From assembly GCA_026874595.1 (NCBI GenBank), contig CM049322.1, positions 40,294,840-40,358,839 of the forward strand: a stretch of 64,000 nucleotides of DNA, given 5' to 3'. This DNA is from Sipunculus nudus (taxonomy: Eukaryota; Annelida; Sipuncula; Golfingiida; Sipunculidae). Position numbers and translations under genes: made by a program. The notes under the pieces are model-generated. The model saw only the letters and a program-made list of their open reading frames with translations, ran no database searches and was not told the DNA's origin. Positions 48,548-57,000 of this stretch are shown here, piece by piece (position 1 is the first letter of the stretch; every line of letters begins with the position of its first letter).

Positions 48548-50875
48548 TAATTTTCCAGTTGCTTGCTTAAAAGAAGAGAGAAATCAACGCCAACATTTCA
48601 ATCAATCATTTTATTTAGATCACATATACAGATTGCTGCTAAATTTTTAGAGCTCTGACGAAGGCTACAGGGGTAGCTGAAATTTAGTACCAATCTGTAT
48701 ATATGAGATAAATAATATGATTGATTGAAATGATGGCGTTGATGTCTCTCTTCTTTTTATTTTCATTGAATATATATGTATATATATCGCGCATTTGCCA
48801 GGTAAATTTTAGGGCTTTAGAAATAAGAATATGATACCTTCTGCATTCGGAAATAGTTCCAAAGACTTGTGAATGTCATGGATAATGATTGAAATTCAGC
48901 GTCTCCTGTGACTTGGAGCAGGTAATTATCAAAGTCATTTTGTCTATCTAGACAGATAACAAAGGAACAAATATCAACCATAGACAATTGAGTTGAGAGG
49001 TTTTACCTCTGGTATTCATGAATTTTTTTAATTTGCTTGTCGTCTTCTTTTTATTCATTATTTTGCCTTGCTGTTTTTTTGCTTATTTAATCCCTGTTTC
49101 GATTTTGTCTTCGTTTCTGTTTAAAAAAATGAATATGGCACGATTATGTCAGTCTCTTAAACTGTCCCAAGTGAAACTCAACTTTTACCTGCCTTTCACC
49201 TTAAGGTATGTAAAAATACAAACTAAAAGCAAAGTTTGCCCAGGTTAAGATAGATCAGGCTTTGTGTCTTAAATTTTTTGTTTGTTTATAAAATACATTA
49301 TGAATTAGGATAATTTTCATGCATTTGAAAATTATTGAATCAAGAAAAAATTAGTACCGAAATTATGAAAAACATGAATCCAAGAGACACACAGACATAC
49401 CGTAAGACTCGGACGTTTCAGAATCTGTAAACTCATCCCAGCCCTCGTTTTGGCCACGTCTGGACGTAAAGATAAACTATCGCGGCGCCTTCAGTTGTCT
49501 CAAACCTTCCAGCCAGACACATTTTAGTCTAATAATAATTTGATAAAAGTGTCCTTGTTTTTAGAAACATACAAACCATTCCGTGCAATTCTCAATAAAA
49601 AAAGAATGAAAATGAGTATTTGCGATTGCAGATTACAGGAGTGATAGGATGATCTTTATAATAATATTCATGAGTGAAGTTAATTTGTTTAGCCTATACT
49701 ATGATTTGAATGTTCGCAAATTTATTTACTGACGTGAAAATAATACATTTGATAACACTGAAATTATTGTTGGTTCTTACCAGAAAAGAATGATTTTGTT
49801 TGATCAAGTTGATCATGACTAGTGCGGATATTTGTGGTAAGAACTTCGGGATGGGGTGCCAGCTCGCCCCAAAGTACCGCGAACCCGCAACGGTGTTAAA
49901 ATGGTACGAACGCATCGTCCTAACTATTACACTACCATGCTCCATGTTAACAGACCACTTGTCCATATATTTAAATGAATTGCCCTTCGGCCTTTTTACA
50001 GATCGCCCAGTCTGAAAGAAATTCCCGTCCACGCCACCCCGAGATACACAGATGTTTCGTAGGGGCTTAGCTTTTCGGAATCTGTAAACCCATCCCGCTG
50101 CTCATTTGGCCTCGTCTGGACGGCCAGATGAACATGGATTACCAAAAACCCCATCTCGACGCTTTCGTCTGTCTCGAAACATCAGGTAATGACGTATAAA
50201 TTGGAAATTTCCGCTTGGTGGATTGTAATGTTCAAGTGAAAGGATGGCGGTTTTCTCTCAAACCGAAAGAGGCAATAATCTGGTCTGGTGGATTTGTCGG
50301 TGGGAATGAAACCTTCCGATTACTGCCCCGTGCTGGCTGAATTGCCCACTTCCTCCCTGAATACTTATAGTTTACCACAGTCGAGCTCCCATAGACGTTC
50401 TTTTTATCTTTCCCTTGAGCTGCTATTTGCCAAACACAGGAAAACCATTTACAGCCGTTGAACCCCATTAACATACTTTACGTTTAAAAACTTGCAACTA
50501 CTTGCGACACGCCAGCACCAGAACAATCTTCGTCGGCAGTTGAGCAAACTTATAAAAACGTTAAAGGGGCGACATTTTTTTCTGGTGAACCTTTTAATTG
50601 TTGGAAAAACAAAGGATTTTTTTTTTATCATAAACCAAGAACGGTTGCAGACATCTTTTGAAAGAGTTAAGTCAAACTTATATATATAGCGGCAGTGGCA
50701 AAATGGCTATATTACTTCAATAACCTTGAGACATTCTTAGTTAAACAAGTTTAGAGCTGAAAAAAATGAACTTCTTAAGAAGTAAAATAAATCATTAACT
50801 ATTGATGTGAAAGTTTTACTCACCAGTGGGAATAAAGATAAACAAAATGGGCACCAGCAACAGGAAAAGGTCCAT
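19891..50875 (-). CDS. Nicotinic acetylcholine receptor alpha-type subunit, six coding exons
   Basis: This is a pentameric ligand-gated cation channel subunit of the plasma membrane. Joining 50824-50875, 24510-24658, 24086-24130, 22276-22382, 21264-21853 and 19891-20480 gives about 510 residues with no internal stop, GT/AG introns and matching phases. In order: signal peptide (1-18), extracellular domain with Cys-loop C170-C184 (CPIDITFYPFDEQKC), loop B Trp191, loop C vicinal cysteines 234-235 (LCCPDQRF), M1 about 254-276, M2 about 282-302, M3 about 316-339, a cytoplasmic loop, and M4 about 480-501. The vicinal cysteines make it alpha-type by family convention. NGS and NIT sequons lie in the extracellular domain. 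Oddities: Ile, Met and Phe replace canonical binding-site aromatics, and Arg sits at M2 12'. I cannot assign an orthologue. The protein class is nearly certain; ligand and stoichiometry are unknown. Confidence 0.95.
20843..20861. repeat. Poly-G tract in nAChR intron 5
   Basis: About 19 consecutive G on the plus strand (C on the transcript strand) in the intron between exons 5 and 6. Length is likely polymorphic or error-prone. Confidence 0.8.
21264..21853 (-). CDS. nAChR exon 5 (Cys-loop, loops B and C, M1, M2)
   Basis: This 590-base exon has donor GTAAGT from 21263. The acceptor is taacaag (AG at 21855-21854), with a rather weak pyrimidine tract; it was chosen because it alone restores frame with exon 4. 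It encodes the 13-residue Cys-loop, loop B (GAWSYYTRKMNI), loop C (FSFLCCPDQRF), M1 (TFYILNVILPG...) and the pore helix M2 (GQKVHIGVAALLSFRLFLL), ending in TSDHVPLLG before M3. Sequons: NGS in the segment before the Cys-loop and NIT after loop B. Oddities: Gln at the -1' ring in place of Glu, His at 2' and Arg at 12'. Confidence 0.93.
22276..22382 (-). CDS. nAChR exon 4 (loop A region)
   Basis: This 107-base exon has acceptor ttcttatag (AG at 22384-22383) and donor GTACAC from 22275. It encodes EWQDERLTWDTE through HIWKPEFAVIN, with Trp109 of the W-x-P motif. It ends in phase 2 (GG), completed by the first T of exon 5 to give Gly118. The junction lies where vertebrate nAChR genes split loop A. 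The loop A tyrosine (Tyr93 equivalent) is Ile116 here. Confidence 0.92.
24086..24130 (-). CDS. nAChR exon 3 (45 bp, loop D region)
   Basis: This exon is exactly 45 bases (15 codons, phase 0 at both ends) and encodes NVRNQVLTTTGMLIL. It was missed by simple ORF calling because it is so short. The acceptor is ttttcag and the donor GTAAGT. A 45-bp exon at this place is a conserved feature of nAChR genes. Residue 79 is Met where the complementary-face Trp (Trp55 in Torpedo-style numbering, TTNxW) normally sits. Confidence 0.92.
24510..24658 (-). CDS. nAChR exon 2 (N-terminal helix and first beta strands)
   Basis: This is a 149-base exon with acceptor tttcag at 24664-24659 and donor GTATGT from 24509. 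It encodes a charged N-terminal helix (residues about 23-38, SEEERLLDHLFKNYHP) followed by strand beta-1 (VNVKLSFSLLQIQDL). The pattern of SEEERLL..L...Y....RPV followed by V.V...LLQI.DL is characteristic of nAChR N-termini. Phase 1 in and phase 0 out match its neighbours. The acceptor side is the first unit of a 70-bp tandem array that copies the splice site into intron 1. Confidence 0.93.
24643..24929 (-). repeat. 70-bp tandem repeat, four units, overlapping the exon 2 splice acceptor
   Basis: The word gaaatat/gaaatac recurs at 24661, 24731, 24801 and 24871, exactly 70 bases apart. Each unit also carries gtagtctgagcctacatc and cctccgccagtatt. The first unit is the real exon 2 start with its acceptor. 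On the minus strand units 2 and 3 keep the AG (AG at 24730-24729 and 24800-24799), while unit 4 has AC. Using the AG of unit 2 or 3 would add 70 or 140 bases, neither a multiple of three, so both would shift the frame. Confidence 0.9.
24934..25000. repeat. (AT)n microsatellite
   Basis: A long, almost pure AT run between the 70-bp array and a SINE B copy in intron 1. Confidence 0.9.
25000..25420 (-). repeat. tRNA-derived SINE, family B, near full-length copy
   Basis: Box A region TGGCTCTGGGGTAGAGC (minus strand, near 25407-25391) and box B region GAGTTCAAATCTC (near 25364-25352), the family body (gctgggtcataacac, cattaagcctgcagagcgct) and a tail with gtaaccgcttcc. Lies in intron 1 in the same direction as the gene. 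Confidence 0.78.
25430..28960. other. nAChR intron 1, no gene recognised
   Basis: Contains a degenerate tandem array (about 27680-27870; gtaaatgatac and aagggtacggt recurring) and a minus-strand ORF of 86 codons (26071-25811) with a globular-looking composition but no domain I recognise. That ORF is left uncalled; it could be a transposon relic. Confidence 0.45.
29080..30760 (+). pseudogene. Dead non-LTR retrotransposon (jockey/CR1-like reverse transcriptase)
   Basis: Broken reading frames retain reverse transcriptase motifs in order: PISIIGHIPKILE near 29126-29165, MDIRKGFDSLNHSIL (motif A) near 29328-29372, GTPQGTILGPVL (motif B) near 29500-29536, and INADDISIY (motif C, the catalytic Asp pair) near 29589-29616. 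The carboxy part (LPRPRRERFKSS, GPYLWNQLP) is typical of the clade's tail. Stops and frameshifts interrupt the frame throughout, so it is inactive. A non-coding end near 30690-30750 (ggctatcctggtaaaagatg, gaaataaaa) resembles LINE 3' ends. The 5' part (ORF1, endonuclease) is missing. It sits antisense to the nAChR gene in intron 1. Confidence 0.85.
30805..31050 (-). repeat. tRNA-derived SINE, family B, internally shortened copy
   Basis: Box A region TGGTATCAGGATAGAGC and box B region GAGATCAAATCTC on the minus strand, with the family's ttccatttcggttcaggact near the 3' end. The central body is shorter than in the 11703 and 25000 copies. Confidence 0.68.
31051..32896. other. nAChR intron 1, no gene recognised
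   Basis: Contains a poly-C run near 31600 and a poly-G run near 32580. Short ORFs only. Confidence 0.5.
32897..34217. mobile_element. Non-autonomous hAT-type DNA transposon with 8-bp target site duplication
   Basis: ATACACAC flanks both sides (32889-32896 and 34218-34225), a perfect 8-bp target duplication as made by hAT transposases. The ends are imperfect inverted repeats: left TAGAGCCCGGCGCGGGTC, right (reverse complement) AAGAGACCTGCGTGGGCC, about 13 of 17 aligned bases. Both terminal regions are rich in ccgccccgcccc arrays, while the centre is AT-rich and includes short (AT)n and (CT)n runs. There is no transposase ORF; the predicted proline-rich ORFs are shadows of the C-rich repeats. 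Confidence 0.85.
34218..34700. other. nAChR intron 1, no gene recognised
   Basis: AT-rich with no distinctive structure. Confidence 0.5.
34701..34974 (+). repeat. Dispersed element with CCTCC / GGCGGAGG ends, copy 2
   Basis: Diverged copy of 16291-16560: ctccatcaggagagtatgca at the start, cacttatgcacgag inside, ggcggaggcctgcattc and gcatatttctggtc at the end. Confidence 0.55.
34975..38429. other. nAChR intron 1, no gene recognised
   Basis: Holds an (AT)n run (35532-35570) and a SINE B 3' fragment in minus orientation near 36535-36610 (acgtaaccgcctcatatttc). ORFs are short and featureless. Confidence 0.5.
38430..38690 (+). repeat. SINE family B, 5'-truncated copy
   Basis: Shares gtatgacccagcaatgagga, aagtaggtcgaaaccgaaat, tgaattctgcag and a tail ggaggcggttaact with the other copies. 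The tRNA-like head is not recognisable. Confidence 0.62.
38691..42400. other. nAChR intron 1, no gene recognised
   Basis: AT-rich intronic DNA. I saw no repeat family members, transposon ends or convincing ORFs. Confidence 0.45.
42405..42690 (-). repeat. SINE family B, degenerate copy
   Basis: Retains acatctacagagttcaattt, gactacctgacatggcggta, gtcctgggtgtacaat and agcagagcgctt. The box A and box B regions are eroded. Confidence 0.6.
43052..43825 (+). mobile_element. Solo LTR, relative of 10624-11440
   Basis: Begins TGTTACAGG and ends CCGTAACA. It carries a TATA box (tatataaagg, 43301-43310) followed by a transcribed-looking leader and shares the same 3' half with the LTR at 10624. The flanks (gttg / gctg) agree in only three of four bases, so a target duplication is uncertain. 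No retroviral coding sequence borders it. A plus-strand ORF of 106 codons (43559-43879) overlaps its end and is not a gene. Confidence 0.75.
43826..48480. other. nAChR intron 1, no host gene recognised
   Basis: One probable small transposable element lies near 45568-45780: gaccttgaaggtcaaggtca, then a gacgacgccgacgacgac stretch and tatgtctccacccatgg, a pattern usual at one end of repetitive molluscan elements. ORFs such as 45813-46127 show no domain. Confidence 0.45.
48491..48545. repeat. (AT)n microsatellite
   Basis: A pure AT run directly next to the hairpin element at 48568. Confidence 0.9.
48568..48760. repeat. Long inverted repeat enclosing a hammerhead-like core
   Basis: Arms 48568-48648 and about 48676-48760 are reverse complements over about 80 bases with few mismatches (atcaacgcca, atttcaatcaatca and cagattg recur inverted). 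The short centre reads CTGACGA, then a stem ggctac-aggg-gtagct, then GAAA. This is the conserved core layout of a hammerhead ribozyme (CUGANGA, stem II, GAAA), as known from Penelope-like elements. I cannot find a convincing helix I or cleavage triplet, so activity is unsupported. Confidence 0.6.
48770..50823. other. nAChR intron 1, 5' portion, nothing recognised
   Basis: AT-rich. A related pair of short segments near 49395-49510 and 50050-50175 (cagatacaccg/atacacagatg, ctgtaaactcatcccagccc versus ctgtaaacccatcccgctgc, then gtctggacg) suggests a small diverged duplication. Confidence 0.45.
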
Positions 50876-50962
50876 TCTGAGTGGGAAACGGCAGACTCCT
50901 GCCGCTGACGTCGTGTGTCCTCACGTTACTGTAGCCGCTGTTTAGTCACCCGAAAAGGAGAC
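50824..50962 (-). CDS. nAChR exon 1: end of 5' UTR, start codon and signal peptide
   Basis: On the minus strand a 3' splice site (atttcag, AG at 50964-50963) opens this exon at 50962. The start ATG is at 50875-50873 and an in-frame TGA lies 48 bases upstream (50923-50921), which fixes the start. The peptide MDLFLLLVPILFIFIPT is a hydrophobic secretion signal. The exon ends at 50824 in phase 1, before the donor GTGAGT, and the split Gly codon is completed by exon 2. The upstream acceptor implies a non-coding 5' exon at higher coordinates, so the promoter is not visible here. A signal peptide split from the body by an early phase-1 intron is usual for nAChR genes. Confidence 0.88.
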
Positions 50963-51044
50963 CTGAAATTATAATAAACTAATTATAAAATAATGAATCA
51001 CATATCTTTGACAACGAATAGACACACATATTTAGTATACGTAT

Positions 51045-51245
51045 GAGAAAAATCTCATGCGCACAAGAAAAAATCCTCTCCACATGCACAAAAGAAAAAA
51101 ATCCTGTCAGCACACGCACAAGAATAATCCTATTCTCAAGAGTAAAAATGCCGCTTGCGTACGAAAAATAAAATCCTTTCCGCATGCACTAAGAAAAAAT
51201 TCTATCCTCATGTGTACGAGAAAACTAAATCCTATCCCCATACAA
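51045..51245. repeat. Degenerate short tandem array upstream of nAChR exon 1
   Basis: About seven degenerate units of 20-30 bp built on the pattern aaaaaatcctNtcc-catgcacaag. It starts some 80 bases from the 5' edge of the exon at 50962, so on the gene's strand it lies in the 5' UTR intron or upstream region. Confidence 0.6.
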
Positions 51246-52068
51246 GGAAATTTTTGTATCATTAAGTGTCATAATTTGCAAATTTTCGCCCTTATATCCT
51301 TCAAATCCAGCCGCATATTTTCCAGGAAATAATATTTGAACACGACAACAAGAGCTCTCACCATCAAAGAAAGAACTCACGAAATATCATTTCAAAATAA
51401 AGCCCAGAACGGCAATGGGACAATGCTTTATATATGGACGACGGTGGACTGTTTTAACAATTGAGACTCCTCAGGGTACAGAATTTAATTAGAGACGATT
51501 ACCATTCATTCTATTTACCTGTGGTATGTCTGGCTCAAAACTATGCATGTACTCGATTAATGTTATAAGAACATGTAACTACTCACGGGGATTAAACTTG
51601 ATTACATAGACACAGGAGACGAAGCAATTGGATTGGAAATGCAAATTCAAGTGGCCTTTCTAGTGTGTCCTTGACGTGCCCTTAGAGGACGCGAAGGAGC
51701 TGTCCAACAAAAGTTTCAGCAATCGGTAGTTGTTCCCATATGATGATATAAAAGTTGTCAATTGTCCGAAGGGGGGAGGGGGGCATGAAAAGAAAATCCT
51801 AAGTTATTTTTTTGTTGTTTTGGAAGGAAAGGAAGAATGGTCATATCTTGAATACGACAGAATATATCGGATATTAAACAGAAATATGACCGCGTGAATA
51901 TTTGACTATATTGGTGATATCATCACAGAGATGTTGGCGATAAAGTTTACTACCTCATCGAAACAGAATAGGAAATTGAAATATAAACTTTCACATACGG
52001 CTATATATGTTTTTTTATTATTATATCTTAATAGATCAAAATAAATAAAGCAATTTAAAGTAAGTAAA
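51246..52068. other. No gene recognised
   Basis: Presumed 5' UTR intron or upstream DNA of the nAChR gene. No promoter could be identified. Confidence 0.45.
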
Positions 52069-52330
52069 TCTCAGCCGAGGGGGGGGGGGTATTTATAACG
52101 GTCGGCCCGCGCCCAGGATGAGCGCTCTGCAGGCTTAACGGGGAGTCTGTGCCCAACAGTCATGTTTCACGCACAAGCGAGTGGGCCTTTCGGGAGTTTC
52201 TCGGTATTATGACCCAGCAATGGGGATGACACACGCCCAGGACCCGTGGTACACCGAGCCTGTTTGACACCAGGGTTATTGCATGTAAGCCCCTGTCACG
52301 TAGTACGAAATCGGAATGGAACTCTGCAGA

Positions 52331-52375
<45 letters not shown>

Positions 52376-52417
52376 TTAGTTAAGCAAAACATTAATAAAT
52401 ACAGACGTTTACCTCAA
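52069..52417 (+). repeat. SINE family B, 5'-truncated copy with internal (AT)n
   Basis: From ctcagccgagg through agcgctctgcaggctta, gtattatgacccagcaatgg and ctgcagatgtaca, then an (AT)n run (52335-52374) and the family tail cagacgtttacctcaaca. It lies in the opposite orientation to the copies at 11703 and 25000. Confidence 0.7.
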
Positions 52418-54045
52418 CAGACAAAAAATACTTATTTTTATTTTCCTCATCTTCATTTGAGGTACAGGGCAATCAATCAGCAGATGTAACGCAGAATGGT
52501 TCGTATTCAGAGAAAGGAAGTCCATTAGACTTTTACATGATGACACAGAATTGTGATAGAAACAATGCATTATTTTATTAGGTTCAAGTATTGAACAAAG
52601 ATTCAAACGAGTACGGGATATCTACGCTACTACGAAGAATAGTGTATCCAAGCATTTGCGTTGAAAGCATGGAGTAAAATAGCACTTAAATAGGGCCGTT
52701 ATAGAATTAAGCTGGACTATTTTTCTATTGTATATCCTTTCCCTTCACTTCTAGTATGAAAATCACACAGCTAGTATGAGTTAACTATAGTCAGTGTTGG
52801 TCCTTATAGCCATATGCTATCAAAAAGTTATTTTGTGAGATAAAGGGGTGTTGACATTTAGAGATAACGGATGATGACATTAAGAGATAAGGATGCCTAG
52901 ACATAAGACATGGAGGCATTTAAAGACACATAATTCTGTCATGTATAGAACATTTCGCTTCATTATACAAAGGTGAATATGTGTGAAACGTCATATTATT
53001 CAATGTCACCACAACCGTCGAGGATATTGCAATAACATAAAAAGATGTTCCTGCAGTCATCTGCCTATTGATCAACCATCGGTTATAATACTGAAGGTTA
53101 TTCTAGGGGAAAACTAAGCCGTTTGTAAGATTACGTCAAACAAATCACATCAGAAAAAAATCTCTATTCATGTGACATTAAGATGGCAGCATAGCACAGG
53201 AGCATTCAATAACTGATTCAAAAGCAAACAACAAAGAAGCAATTTGGTCAACAAAGAACGTTTTTGAGTAAAAATTCACTGTATGTCAATAGTTCGTCGA
53301 TCATCCGTCCAAAAATGGCGACCTTTATTGACCCCACAGAAGACAGGCATCCTGGCATGGCGTTTGATCACGTGACAACAGAGACAAAGTCAAGTCTTGG
53401 AAAAAAAAACTTTTCACATCTTCTTAGGAATCTAAATTGGTCTGAATCATGTGTTCGATATGAGGTTTAATGAAGAAACCGACCCGGAAATATGCTAAGC
53501 TGCCCAGATCTTTAAGAAGAAAGCATCTACACGTTTCGGATCACTAATTATAAGTTTAAAGTGAATTTCCTGCTCGAATCTGAATTTTTCCAAAATTAAT
53601 TAATTTTCAAAGGCCTTGGAAGCCAGGAAACGAATTAATCTTAAAGGCGACTTTTTATTATAACTATAAATAAGTCTTTCACTATTAGATTATCATTTTC
53701 TTAACACATTACCTAATTTTATACATTATTCGGCAATGAGAAGACGTGCAAACCACAAGCTCAATGTCAGTTGGGTTGGATAAAACATGAAATAATGGCT
53801 GTATATTGTAATCAATAATTTACATCACACACCATTTTTAAGATTGGTATGTTTTAATATACGTGAGGTATTCAATAATGGTTCAGAGGACACTGATCTC
53901 GCAAGCCAGATGTTAGCATCCTACACACAATGCAAACTATGACCGATATTAACAAGGATGGTTCATGGACATAACTGTACAAGTATTATATGCAAAACGT
54001 GTAACGAAGTGAACTGAATTGTTTCTAATCAGCTTATCGATGTAC

Positions 54046-54097
<52 letters not shown>

Positions 54098-57000
54098 GAG
54101 AGAGACAGACAGAGAGAGAGAGTATCCTTCTTGCAGCATCTATATTATTTTTAGAGCTGTCTGTTTGCCCAAACCAGCTAAACCGAACCATATTCTATGC
54201 TCGAAAGTCCATGGGTTTTATAATAACACCGCGGTACTTATTTTCGGACAAAACGATGTACACATTCCCAAAATCATTATCTGGATCGGGAGAGATACAA
54301 TACTTATACTGAACTCTTCCATACTTCTCCGAAATTTCATTTAAAATTAAACGTGGCTTTATGTTAAATCCATTATATAAAGAACTATAATCAGGCTTAC
54401 AAATTCAAACATAGACTGACAGATTATGTAGCGCACTAACTTCCAAATAACCTTCCTCATATAGACATTAATTCTGTTAGATTAAATCAGCTCATCATAA
54501 AGTTTATTTCTTTATAGTTTCTTTCATATGGCCACCTTTGATATGTGTGAATAATTGAGTAAACAACAGACAACCTCACCGTTGGCGCACTTGCGTCATA
54601 TTAACTTGCCAAGTCACGTAGTCACATCTGAATTATTCTTCCTCAAATCAGAACCGCTCTGGCTCAACTCGACAGCGTCGACAAGTTTACATTAAGTCTG
54701 CTAGTTTATGACTGTTTTGGAGCCGGATCGTAATCCCAAAGGTATTCATGATCTCCCTGGATTGAAAAGTATCAAAACGAGGCCAGGTTGTGTGCGGAAC
54801 AAGTAAGGTGTAGCTATTTAAAATTAGCCCCGTTCCAGATTATACCCCCGGTAATCTGATAGATCGTTTTAGATTCCCCCCCCCCTCCGGAAAAGCCTGA
54901 TCCTAATTTTAGATTTCCCCTCCCTATCAGATTAATCCCTACTAATTAACATAAAACTTATTTCTTTTTGGTTTTAACGTATGATATTGTAACCGAATAA
55001 ACCAAGAGGAAAATAAAAGATTCAAAGCTAAAAGCAATATCTTAATTAAAGAAAAAGTCCCTTAATATTAAATTATTTTTAATTACATCAATATTGACTG
55101 ATACAATTAACCTTACGCATTATCTTTAAACCAACTAATTTAAATGTTCAACCTAATTTGAGAAACGCTGAAGAGAAAAATCAAAAGTTATACTGCAAAT
55201 AACGAACGAACAAAAAAGGTTGTCAGGGCTCAAGCCGACTACATAATACATAAATAACATACTGAATAGATAATCTGTTACCATTGGAGGTCAAATGAAT
55301 TCGACTTCATTCTTCCAACATCGGTTTTTTCAATAGATATAAAGCTATCGGGGGTTATCTGTAGAGGGGGAGATCTAAAACCGCTGCACGGGGACAAGCT
55401 CGGAAAGACACCCAAGTTACGTTAACTTTATGACAATACCACCTCAGGACGGCATATGGATTACCACACACCAATGGTTTCCGAGGTGCCCCAGTGATAA
55501 CCCGCATCATCTTTCAATCATATTTAACATCAGCTTAAACATTAGCGAAGAAATTTAACACAGAAAACCGGATTTTGTTCAACAAAAAAAAAATAAACCG
55601 TAACAAATTTTACTCCGCAGATGATTATATGCTGAATTGCAATGGTAAAATTTTCGTTTCCTGTTTTGAACGTTCCATAAAAGAACATGACTTTCCTGCT
55701 TTAATCGCATCATCCCCGTGTCCTTTACAACACTTTTTCCTACTGCAAAACCGCCTTTTCGCAAGTCCGGTTTATCATGCGACCAGAATTGTCTGTCGAA
55801 GCGGCGGTTTTTTGTTTTTCATCTTCAGAAGCATCATTCATTATATATTTGAAAATGTGTTATTTTTTCGGCAGGTTTTGAAAACAGGTTTTTGCCTGAC
55901 ATTCTAATCCCAGAAGAAAAATACTTAATATGCCTGGCATTCTTGAATATGCTTGTATTTCTTGGTTTCCTTGAAAACCTCCCTTGTTGCTTGAAAACCT
56001 CCAATTTTGCATGCCATGATTATCAATCTAAAATAATGAATCTATATTTAGAGAAATACATTATTAGAGATACGTCGTGGGATATACGAAAACGTCATAA
56101 ATGGAGAGAAATAAAAAGCAGTGGAGACATACGTTAAACGAATTATGCTTTCGGAGAATCAGCAGTCTGTACAGTGCTTATAACAAAAAACACATGCCCT
56201 TTTCTCGAGATTGGAAAGTAACTTCATAAGTTTTATTACAGTTACAGTTTCTTTCTTTTCTTTACCAATAAAATATATCACTGAATCTGTTCAGAGACGG
56301 CGGGGAAAGATATAAAAACCGATTAAGCACACAAGCATTGAACCGATTGTGAGATGACTTATTTCTTATATCTGATGAGAGGGATATATGGATTAAGATA
56401 CTATTTTAGGTTAAAAGTGTGCTCGTTTATATTTAAGATTTAAATAAATATTCAACTTAATTAAAATAATAAGTAACCTATTATTTAAAAAATAAAAACA
56501 TGGATAGAGTCAGACCCGGAGAAAGAAATAACAAAAATCCATGAAATATCGCCATTGAAATTATCAGCATATACCTTAATTACCGGTAAATATTAAAAGA
56601 TGAGGGCTGTGTTAATGTTTTTCATGATATACGGTTGCAAACTTCCGTGACATAAGGATTAAGATGGCAGCTTACCGGGGTGAAACAGAAGGCAGCTATT
56701 TCATCATCAGGACCCCTCAGAGGACTGCATGAGACAATATAACCGATGCAGTTCTGAGTCCGCAGACAACGTAGCCAGAGGCACTAGTGACAAAGGGCGC
56801 ATCCGTCTGGCGAGCCTGACATAAAGAATTATTTTCATAAACCCAAGAGAATGGAACGGTCTACTGGTATTAATGCGAACCGGCATGTGTCCGACTCCCG
56901 ACCCACACCACATGGCCCCTGTGTCAAGAAAGCGCCCCCTGGGGGACTCCAGCTGCGACACTTTAGCTACAAAGCGCCTAATCACGTGACACCACGTGAC

